This document shows, one piece after another, positions 55,100 to 62,351 of a DNA stretch of 62,351 nt. Made by a program: the position numbers and the translations under genes. Under the pieces are notes generated by a model. The model made no database searches. It saw only the letters and a list, made by a program, of their open reading frames with translations, and was not told where the DNA came from. Source of the DNA: Parageobacillus thermantarcticus (GTDB lineage: Bacteria > Bacillota > Bacilli > Bacillales > Anoxybacillaceae); the NCBI RefSeq assembly GCF_900111865.1, contig NZ_FOJS01000014.1, forward strand, positions 1 to 62,351, read 5' to 3'. Each line of letters opens with the position of its first letter. Positions within the stretch are counted from its first letter, which is position 1.

Positions 55100-57160
55100 T
55101 CATTCAAACAATTCCTCGGCAACGGATTCGATGTCCGTTGTCGGTTGCTGGCAGGCGAAATTTTCACACACGTACACGGTCGTTTCATCGCCAAGCGGTT
55201 CATACTCCGCCACAAACGGTGCGATGCCCGCCACATCGGCCGGATGTTCCGCCGCCAACAGAAAAACGTTTGGCGCAAACGTGTGCTGCCACTTTAGAAT
55301 AAACTGCTCCCGTTTTTCGTCGCCTTGTTTGCCAAACAGCACGACCTCGGCCGTCGGCGTTTCAAGCAATAACAATCCTTGCAAGAAAAACGTATGGCCG
55401 CTTTCGTATGCTTCGACTTGACGCCGGAAAACTTTATACATCGTTTCGGCTTTTTCCAATAGCGCCAAATCGCCTGTCAGCCTTGCAAGACGAATCATCT
55501 GTACAGCGGCGACGCTATTTCCCGACGGCAGCGCGCCATCATAAATTTCTTTTTCCCGAACGATGAGCGCTTCCGCGTCGCTCCCTGTCATAAAAAACGC
55601 ACCGCCCTTTTCATCCCAAAAAAGGTCAATCATTTGCTCCATACATGTTTTCGCTTTTTGCAAATACGCCAAATCCAAAGTCGCTTCATACATCTCGATA
55701 TATGCCCAAACGAGATAGGCGTAGTCATCGATAATGCCGAGATGTTTCGCTTCCCCATCGCGATAGCGCACCATCAGCCGCCCGTTTTGCCAAAGGTGCG
55801 TTTCGATAAACGAAAGCGCGCGCTTTGCCATCTGTAAATAGTCGCGGCGCTCGTATACTTTTGCCGCTTTTGCCAGCGCGGCGATCATCAACGCGTTCCA
55901 AGCCGTTAAAATTTTATCATCTACATGCGGATGGACGCGCGATGAACGCTCGGCAAACAGCTGCTCCCTTGCTTCTTCCAGCTTTTCGCGCAATTCTTCT
56001 TCCGTCAGACGGTATTGTTTTGCGATACGCTCCATTTGCGCATGAATGAGGTTTGGCACATTTTTTCCAGAAAAATTTCCTTCTTCGGTAATATCGTAAA
56101 CGCGGCAATACAGCTCGCCTAGTTCCGTACCGAGCGCGTTCATCACTTCATCGGGCGTCCATACATAATATTTTCCTTCCACACCTTCGGAATCGGCATC
56201 AATCGCTGAATAAAACGCACCGTCTTGCGAAGTCATTTCCCGTTGGACAAATTCGATGATTTGTTCGGCAATCTCTTTATACCGTTCGTTTTTCGTTAAT
56301 TGATACGCTTCCGTATACGCGATCACTAAAAGCGCGTTATCATACAGCATTTTCTCAAAATGCGGCACAAGCCACATCGCATCGGTCGAATAGCGGGCAA
56401 ACCCGTAGCCGATATGGTCATAAATCCCGCCGTTGGCCATACCGTTTAACGTTTTTTCCACCATCAAAAGCGCGCGGTCATCCCGCTTCCATTGATAATA
56501 CCGCATTAAAAACATCAGCGAATGCGGAATCGGAAATTTCGGCGCGCCGCCAAACCCGCCATATACCGCGTCAAAGCTGTTCGATAGCTGCCGGTACGCT
56601 TTCTCGATCGCCGCAAACGAAAGCCGCTCCGTTCCCGAAGCGCGCGCGGACTGACGAAGCGCCTCTGTCGCTTGTTCCGCAACGTGAATAATTTCATCCG
56701 GATTTTCCTTATATTTGTCATATAGCCGCGTCAATACATCAACAAAGCCGGGACGTCCGTACCGGCTCCGTTTTGGAAAATACGTTCCCGCGTAAAACGG
56801 CTTCCCTTCCGGAGTCAAAAACACGCTGAGCGGCCAGCCGCCTTGCCCCGTCATCATCTGGCAGACGCGCATATACACGGAATCAATATCCGGTCGTTCT
56901 TCCCGGTCCACCTTAATAGATATATATTTTTCATTTAATATTTTCGCCACTTCTTCATCCTCAAAACTTTCATGCGCCATGACGTGACACCAATGGCAAG
57001 TGCTATAACCAATACTTAGAAATATTGGTTTATTTTCCTTTTTTGCTTTTTCGAACGCTTCTGGTCCCCACTCATACCAATTTACAGGATTATACGCATG
57101 TTGTAATAAATATGGGGATTTCGAATAAATTAAGCGATTTGGCTTTCGGTTTTCGTTCAT
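55100..57160 (-). CDS. yyaL: Thioredoxin-fold DUF255 protein, YyaL-like
   Basis: A 686-aa protein. The N-terminal thioredoxin-like domain has [20 protein letters not shown] (about 52-71). The (alpha/alpha)6 toroid from about 190 contains [20 protein letters not shown] and [19 protein letters not shown]. It is the SPATA20/YyaL family; its function is unknown, with thiol-redox or sugar-epimerase-like ideas unproven. Full length. Confidence 0.88.
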   Translation of the reverse strand: MNENRKPNRLIYSKSPYLLQHAYNPVNWYEWGPEAFEKAKKENKPIFLSIGYSTCHWCHVMAHESFEDEEVAKILNEKYISIKVDREERPDIDSVYMRVCQMMTGQGGWPLSVFLTPEGKPFYAGTYFPKRSRYGRPGFVDVLTRLYDKYKENPDEIIHVAEQATEALRQSARASGTERLSFAAIEKAYRQLSNSFDAVYGGFGGAPKFPIPHSLMFLMRYYQWKRDDRALLMVEKTLNGMANGGIYDHIGYGFARYSTDAMWLVPHFEKMLYDNALLVIAYTEAYQLTKNERYKEIAEQIIEFVQREMTSQDGAFYSAIDADSEGVEGKYYVWTPDEVMNALGTELGELYCRVYDITEEGNFSGKNVPNLIHAQMERIAKQYRLTEEELREKLEEAREQLFAERSSRVHPHVDDKILTAWNALMIAALAKAAKVYERRDYLQMAKRALSFIETHLWQNGRLMVRYRDGEAKHLGIIDDYAYLVWAYIEMYEATLDLAYLQKAKTCMEQMIDLFWDEKGGAFFMTGSDAEALIVREKEIYDGALPSGNSVAAVQMIRLARLTGDLALLEKAETMYKVFRRQVEAYESGHTFFLQGLLLLETPTAEVVLFGKQGDEKREQFILKWQHTFAPNVFLLAAEHPADVAGIAPFVAEYEPLGDETTVYVCENFACQQPTTDIESVAEELFE

Positions 57161-57319
57161 CGTTTCAGCCCCTTTTGTGCTCGATAGGTTTATTTTACAT
57201 CAAATTGTAGCGATTTATAAAATTATATACTCCCCTGTCTCAGTTAGGTCATTTATATCATTTTTAAGCTATATTGAATACAATTGTATTAAATTGTGCT
57301 AGAAAGGATGGGCAATAAC

Positions 57320-57730
57320 TTGAATAATCAAAAGGCGATAGAACAAATTGTACATGGTCTTAATCTCGATTTAGCATGGGAATATGCAACTGGAATTCAA
57401 TATGCTCAACATGCAAGTATGCTTAAAGGTGCTGCTTATTTTGCGGTTGCTGAAGAATTAGCAGAACATTCCAAAGATGAATTTGGCCATTCCATCGTTT
57501 TAAGCGAGCTTATTCAGTATCTTGGAGGCATCCCCACCACACAAGTAGCCTCGGTATATACTTCTATGGATAATAGAGAAATGCTACGCCAAGACTTACA
57601 AGGCGAATACGACGCAATTCGCCGCTATTTGCAACGAATCCACCAATTAGAAGCGCTTGGTATGTATGACTCTGCACAAAAAATCAGGGATATTGTGGTT
57701 ACGGAACAAGAATGTTTATTGCAAAATTAA
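57320..57730 (+). CDS. Ferritin-like protein with C-terminus replaced by an IS end
   Basis: TTG start at 57320 (MNNQKAIEQIVHGLN); ATG 57308 and GTG 57296 are in frame but poorly spaced from AAAGG. 136 aa. The four-helix ferritin-like fold has NLDLAWEYATGIQY (Glu ligand), HSKDEFGHS (ExxH), and the last helix TEQE. After TEQE the codons TGT TTA TTG CAA AAT TAA belong to an IS21-type end (57713 on), so the expected second ExxH reads EQEC. Iron storage or di-iron function is probably lost or changed. Confidence 0.7.
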   Translation: MNNQKAIEQIVHGLNLDLAWEYATGIQYAQHASMLKGAAYFAVAEELAEHSKDEFGHSIVLSELIQYLGGIPTTQVASVYTSMDNREMLRQDLQGEYDAIRRYLQRIHQLEALGMYDSAQKIRDIVVTEQECLLQN

Positions 57731-57971
57731 AGTGCAGAGATGTGCAAAATTTTTATGCAAATGGTTATGCAGAGGGGCTTTACATGGAGGGGCAGTCATG
57801 ATAACCTGTTTGGGTTTGTCAAATCTGTTACAGCTGGCCGCTTGGCAAAAGAATCATGGCTGCAGAGGCTCCATGTCAAGCCCTCAATAGCGAGAATTCG
57901 GATTGAATTTTTATGCAATATAAACGAATTTATATACTGCAATACTCTGCACTTTTTCCTTGCAAAAAACA
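57713..57971. mobile_element. 259-bp mini-element with IS21-type ends
   Basis: The left end TGTTTATTGCAAAATTAAAG then TGCAGAGA, and the right end (reverse complement) TGTTTTTTGCAAGGAAAAAG then TGCAGAG, resemble the IS21 end at 62035 (TGTTTTTTGCAAGCAAAAAG). No istA or istB lies between them. No target duplication is visible. A small internal inverted pair GGCTTTACATGGAG / CTCCATGTCAAGCC is present. Confidence 0.7.
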
Positions 57972-57996
57972 ACCACCTCCTGAAAGGAGTGGTAAT

Positions 57997-58200
57997 TTGT
58001 CTATTAATTTTATTTACACTTGGTTTGCATTGTTTTTTATTTTTGCCATAATGCTTGCTTTTAATCTAGTGGAATTTGCCAAGCGAACGGTTAATCCAGT
58101 GAGTAGAAATATTTCTCTATCGATATATTTCATTTCCAGTATAGGTATTATAGTCCTTTATGGAACAATCTTCTATCAATTTTTTAAAATTTTTTGGTAA
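57997..58200 (+). CDS. Small two-segment membrane protein
   Basis: TTG at 57997 chosen for AAAGGAG 8 bp upstream; 67 aa. Two membrane helices (INFIYTWFALFFIFAIMLAF and a second near SIYFISSIGIIVLYGTIF) are joined by a short loop with Lys/Arg. Its upstream region was replaced by the mini-element. Function unknown. Confidence 0.5.
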   Translation: MSINFIYTWFALFFIFAIMLAFNLVEFAKRTVNPVSRNISLSIYFISSIGIIVLYGTIFYQFFKIFW

Positions 58201-58220
58201 AGAAAAAGAACTACTGCCCT

Positions 58221-58258
58221 AAAAAAATTTCCCTAGGAAAAACGGGAAGTTTTTTTTA
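58221..58258 (+). terminator. Terminator
   Basis: ATTTCCC / GGGAAGT stem followed by T8. Confidence 0.65.
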
Positions 58259-58496
58259 TTAGATAAAAAGATGATGATAAGAACTATTATGACAAATTTT
58301 TAAAATATTTTTAAAAAATTAGGAATATTTATTGACAATTATAGTAAGAACAAAATATAATCTAATTGTAAAATAAAGGTTAATGAGGGGATTGATGGAA
58401 TACTGGTAAAACACTGTTTTATTTAGAAATGATTAGCGGATCTTATTGGCTGTTCTGCTTTGGGGGAGTATGATTTTTGTAAGGAGGAAATCAACA

Positions 58497-59231
58497 ATGA
58501 CTAAAAAATTTCTAAAATCGATACTTGCTTTTTCACTAACTTTTGGTTTGTTATTGGGAGGTAGCATCATCGCTTCCGCAGAAAATGAGAATTCAAATAC
58601 TGGGTGCTTATTAAGTAATGAAGCAAATGCGACATTGAGTAAAGCTTTAGATGAAGCTAAAGAATCTAAAGTTATTAAATCCCAAAATGGAAACATGGTA
58701 GTTGAAATAACGGATCCAGAAGTGCTTAAAGAATTAGAAGCTTCTATTCCTGAGCAAGACGGGAAAAAACTAGTTGGTGTTTCAGTGGCATACACTCAAA
58801 CAAAAAACTTATCTCTTTCGAAAAATAATTCTGTAGTGACTCCGCAGTGGGCAACTGGTTACTATTTAAAAAACATTCATACTGGTGAAGCATGCGGTGT
58901 TTCAATAATAAGACAATCTACTTTTAAGGGACCATCAACTGCTACATTGACTGTGAAAGAAAATGTTTCTGCTACATGGTCATCTAACACAAATATAAGT
59001 GCTTCAACGGTTTCAGCAGGATTAGGTTTTAGTGTAACAAGTTCTTACGAGGTTTCGGATACTTATCAAATTAAAGTTCCATCAGGGAAAACATATACCA
59101 TAGTCGCTAGACCGTATTACCAAACTTATAATTTTGACGTTTGGTATGATCCGATTATTGGAAGTGATTATAAAGCGGGATATGGAAATGCTTCCAAACC
59201 AATCGGAGTATGCTTTTATTACTATGAATGA
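58497..59231 (+). CDS. Secreted beta-rich protein of unknown function
   Basis: ATG at 58497 behind AAGGAGG; 244 aa. Sec signal residues 1-27 (MTKKFLKSILAFSLTFGLLL...SAENEN). The mature part has a Lys/Glu-rich helical stretch, then from about 110 a Ser/Thr/Tyr-rich beta region (SATWSSNTNISASTVSAGLG, then SYEVSDTYQIKVPSGKTYTI). Alternating polarity in this stretch is like beta-pore-forming proteins, though no toxin family is confirmed. Cys residues: GCLLS, EACGVS and VCFYYYE. It has its own terminator and small membrane genes on both sides. Confidence 0.65.
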   Translation: MTKKFLKSILAFSLTFGLLLGGSIIASAENENSNTGCLLSNEANATLSKALDEAKESKVIKSQNGNMVVEITDPEVLKELEASIPEQDGKKLVGVSVAYTQTKNLSLSKNNSVVTPQWATGYYLKNIHTGEACGVSIIRQSTFKGPSTATLTVKENVSATWSSNTNISASTVSAGLGFSVTSSYEVSDTYQIKVPSGKTYTIVARPYYQTYNFDVWYDPIIGSDYKAGYGNASKPIGVCFYYYE

Positions 59232-59255
59232 TAATTTATAAAGAATTTTTATTGG

Positions 59256-59291
59256 AGTAAGTTTCTATATGAAACTTACTTCTGTTTTTTT
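59256..59291 (+). terminator. Terminator of the secreted-protein gene
   Basis: AGTAAGTTTC / GAAACTTACT, 5-nt loop, then T7. Confidence 0.8.
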
Positions 59292-59370
59292 GTGGTTAAT
59301 TTGGTATAAACTTTAATATAATTAATTTATCTTGTATTGTTTATATGAACAAAAAGGAGGAAGGAGTAAA

Positions 59371-59628
59371 ATGAATTTTTTAAAAAACCCGAACAAAATG
59401 AGGTTTATTTCATTAATAGTTGCTGTAATTGGATTGTTTTTAATTTTAAACAGCCCTAGATTAGGGAGTATTTCAACTTCATCATGGCTTCGGTCAGTAG
59501 GTGGTAGTGAGGATTCTCAGAAATATTTGCAAATGTTAGAAGGGTATATAGACTCTTATAGAGTGATAGGATCAATTTTCTTATTTACAGGTTTATTTTC
59601 CATTCTCAACAAGAATGACAACAAATAG
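59371..59628 (+). CDS. Small membrane protein
   Basis: ATG 59371 behind AGGAGGAAGGAG; 85 aa. Helix 1 about 10-28 (FISLIVAVIGLFLILN), an outside loop with SSWLRSVGGSEDSQKYLQML, helix 2 about 62-78 (VIGSIFLFTGLFSIL). It might be an immunity-type partner of the secreted protein 140 bp upstream; only position suggests this. Confidence 0.55.
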   Translation: MNFLKNPNKMRFISLIVAVIGLFLILNSPRLGSISTSSWLRSVGGSEDSQKYLQMLEGYIDSYRVIGSIFLFTGLFSILNKNDNK

Positions 59629-59673
59629 GATGGAAAAGAAAAATTACGTTCAGATTGTAACACCATAAAATGG

Positions 59674-59707
59674 GGAGTTGGAAGATGATGATCCAACTCC
59701 TTTTTTT
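59674..59707 (+). terminator. Terminator
   Basis: GGAGTTGGA / TCCAACTCC followed by T7. Confidence 0.85.
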
Positions 59708-59775
59708 ATAAAAAACATTTTTCAAAAGTATAATATAAAGAAATTTAAGCTTTAGCTTTTCTAAGGGGGTTGCTT

Positions 59776-60045
59776 TTGAGCTATATGAGCAACATGGCTT
59801 TATTGCAGGAACGAAAAGCTCAAAGGGTAGCCACTGTGATTTTTGAGTTTCATATGAACTCCAAACTTTTCGATGGGCTTGATGCTACAGAAAAGTTAGG
59901 AGTTTTATCTGACAAGATTTATGTTTTAAAAACACGGTTTAAAGAAAAACCTTTTGCTCAATTGATTGCCAAATATTTATTATGGACAATTGATGATTAT
60001 ACTAGAGAAAACCTGTTATGTCCAGAATGTTACCATAAAATGTAA
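59776..60045 (+). CDS. Small protein, C-terminus possibly cut by the ISL3 element
   Basis: TTG at 59776 (AAGGGGG six bases upstream), 89 aa. Helical (SKLFDGLDATEKLGVLSDKI), ending NLLCPECYHKM. The ISL3 element begins 17 bp after the stop. A lone CPEC pair at the very end looks like half of a zinc ribbon, so the original may have been longer. No family known. Confidence 0.5.
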   Translation: MSYMSNMALLQERKAQRVATVIFEFHMNSKLFDGLDATEKLGVLSDKIYVLKTRFKEKPFAQLIAKYLLWTIDDYTRENLLCPECYHKM

Positions 60046-60061
60046 ATAACGATTTAAAATT

Positions 60062-61772
60062 GGTTCTTACGCTAATTTGGGGAGATGACTTTCTATTAAC
60101 TACACTGATATAATAAAAAGAAAAGGAGTGTATGATGATGGCTCACCTTTCTTGGTCTCCTCTCAGTTCAACTATCGAACTGCTGGATATATCTGATGTC
60201 GGTAATAGTTTGCGTTTAACGGTAAAAAGCATCCGTGAGTCTTCTCCCTGTCCTGCCTGTCATCATGTTTCCTCCCGCCCGCATAGTCGGTATACACGCG
60301 TGATTCAAGATCTTCCTATCGCCGATCAGCCTGTTTCTCTTCTGCTTATTTCTCGAAAATGGTTTTGTGATTCTCCTGCTTGTCCCGTTAAAGTGTTTAC
60401 AGAGCGTTATGATTGGCTGGCGCCGCATGGCCGCCGTACCCTTCGGGCAGAACACACCTTACGGCAAATTGCTTTTTCTACCAGCTGTCTCTCTGCACAA
60501 AAGGTGGCGCAATCGATCCATCTTCCTGTCAGTCATGATACGTTGTTAACCCTCATTCGGAAAACCCCTATTCCCGTAGAGGTGTCTCCCTTTCCTCGGA
60601 GTCGATGATTTTGCTTTTCGAAAAGGACATACGTATGGAACCATCATTTGCGACTTAGACAACCATCATCCTGTTGCGCTTTTACCTGATCGGCTGCCAC
60701 AAACACTGACCGAATGGCTGAAACCATATTCTCATGTACAAGTGATGAGCAGGGATGGATTTACGGGATTTCGTCAGGGGATTACGAATGCCAACCCTTC
60801 CATCCTTCATGTATATGATCGGTGGCATTTTATCGGGAATGCGAAGAAGAGACTGGATTTCCTTCTTTTATCCCTCGTTCCCTCTTTGATGACATGGAGT
60901 GAACCTAACCCCTTTGTTCGTGAAATCGAAATGACCAAGGAAGAAAAAAGGAAAAAGCAGCGTCAGGCACAAAAATGGGCACTCATTCAAGAAATCCAAA
61001 CAGCTCATCAATCAGGAAAGAACATTTCTAGGCTTGCGAGGGAATATGAGCTAGATCGGAAAACGGTGAAAAAATATCTCCAGATGACTACCCCGCCACT
61101 GATTCATCGGCGAAAAAGAAAAACACCGATTTCCCCATTTTTGGACCGTGTCATCGAGTTAGAAGCAAAAGGCCAAACCGTCTCCTCCATCGATTCCCTT
61201 CTCGCAAAGAAGGATATGCCGGTACGTTTTCGGCGGTGCGAACCGCCGTAGAAACGATTCGACGGAATCGGAAGAGGAATGATCCATCGACGTTGGAACC
61301 TCGTATCACAAGAAAACAGTTGTCTTATTGGATATGGTCGCCGTATCATCGACTTTCAGAAAAAGAGAAAATGAATCTGGAACAATGCCTAAAAAGGTAT
61401 CCAGCTGTCCGTCCTGTCTATGAAGTGGTGCAAGAATATCGGGAAGTCGTGGATCAAAGAGATTATGACCGTTTTCTTGTTTGGCTGCGTGGTCAGCTTT
61501 CAGATTCAAAACAGCCATTTTATTCTTATGCGAAATGCTTGCGAAGCGATTTGCAGGCAGTAAAACACGCTTTTCTTCTCCCATACAGCAATGGGGTACT
61601 AGAAGGACAAATAAACCGGTTAAAAACCATTAAACGAATGATGTATGGCCGTGCTGGATTAGACTTGTTAGAAAAAAGGGTTCTCTATAGACTTTAATTA
61701 TTATTTTAATAAAACAATAAAAATCTCCAACAAGGATGATAGGAAGGCATTCACCAAATATGCGTAAGAACC
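60062..61772 (+). mobile_element. ISL3-family insertion sequence, 1711 bp, inactive
   Basis: Inverted ends GGTTCTTACGCTAATTTGG and (reverse complement) GGTTCTTACGCATATTTGG. It encloses one transposase gene with two frameshifts. The 8-bp flanks (TTAAAATT, TTTTAAAT) are AT-rich but not identical. Confidence 0.85.
60132..61697 (+). pseudogene. ISL3-family transposase, two frameshifts
   Basis: Three frames join. First (60132-60608): zinc ribbon CPACHHVSSRPHSRYTR and DLPIADQPV. A one-base change near 60588 shifts to GVDDFAFRKGHTYGTIICDL (first catalytic Asp) and QVMSRDGFTGFRQGI, including a helix-turn-helix (ISRLAREYELDRKTVKKYL). A second shift near 61220 gives SAVRTAVETIRRN and the C-terminal YSNGVLEGQINRLKTIKRMM with the catalytic Glu. 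All DDE parts are present but not in one frame. Confidence 0.85.
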
Positions 61773-62034
61773 TTTTAAATCGTTATTGACAGTTATGCCA
61801 AGTAAAGAGAATACGGTGTATTGGCAGGTTCAAAGGGTAAGATACTGCAGCAAACTATGGAGTCACGAATTGACGTTGATATCCGGGATAATCCAAATAA
61901 TAAAGAAATAATCAACAAGAACACTGTAAAATCATAACTCTAGATAAAGGCTCTGTTAAAGAATGTTGTTGATTTTTTTTTGTTAAACTAACGGGGGCAG
62001 GTTACTTGAAGAAGGATATTTTAACATCTAAAGG
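61773..62034. other. Remnant sequence between two insertion sequences
   Basis: About 260 bp. One frame reads LAGSKGKILQQTMESRIDVD... for some 38 codons without a good start; it may be the tail of a gene cut by the ISL3 element. No other feature seen. Confidence 0.35.

Positions 62035-62351
<317 letters not shown>

Overview
The window looks like chromosome of a moderately thermophilic Bacillaceae, most likely of the Parageobacillus/Geobacillus/Anoxybacillus group. This is inferred from Bacillus-type gene sets (yojN-yojO, rtp, nrnB, hmp/nsrR, treP-treA-treR, parE-parC) together with IS21-, ISL3- and IS256-type elements. A gene for the replication terminator protein RTP and several Ter-like sites place the segment in or near the replication terminus.

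Layout. (1) 1-2.9 kb: a minus-strand CopC/CopD copper locus, whose copD is frameshifted in an 8-bp homopolymer, plus a methyltransferase. (2) 2.9-28 kb: an accessory island. It starts with an orphan structured RNA resembling HEARO / IscB omega-RNA. Next comes a type I restriction-modification locus: a degenerate HsdM-HsdS fusion, an unknown gene, then hsdM-hsdS-hsdR. From 12.3 to 18.1 kb there is a decayed stretch with a gene split by a MITE carrying a clean 9-bp target duplication, two iteron-like arrays with ~31-bp period, a ribbon-helix-helix-like protein, a ruined Doc/Fic toxin and an internally deleted IS256-type element. From 18.5 to 24.8 kb lies a defence cassette: a class-2 OLD nuclease and UvrD-like helicase pair (Gabija-like), a frameshifted HEPN-type gene and a SIR2 NADase-like gene. 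The island ends with two convergent tyrosine recombinases. (3) 28-57 kb: core chromosome, mostly minus strand: nrnB, yojO-yojN, rtp, purU, msrAB, hmp divergent from nsrR, speE, an acyl-CoA dehydrogenase, a class V aminotransferase, a thioesterase, nhaC, treR-treA-treP, a MerR/RacA-like gene, pilZ-parC-parE, yneT and yyaL. Four Ter-like sites with one orientation lie at 33.3, 42.7, 44.5 and 47.2 kb. (4) 57-62.4 kb: a second accessory stretch with a ferritin-like gene cut by an IS21-derived mini-element, small membrane proteins, a secreted beta-rich protein, a frameshifted ISL3-family element and the end of an IS21 element.

How things fit together: terminus location and repeated insertion (IS256-type MITEs, IS21, ISL3, integrases) match an accumulation of defence genes and pseudogenes. 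The most interesting items are the OLD-UvrD-HEPN-SIR2 cassette, the iteron arrays, the orphan RNA, the odd M-S fusion before the type I system, and the RTP/Ter set. All identifications are by reading motifs and recalled family features; no database search was run.
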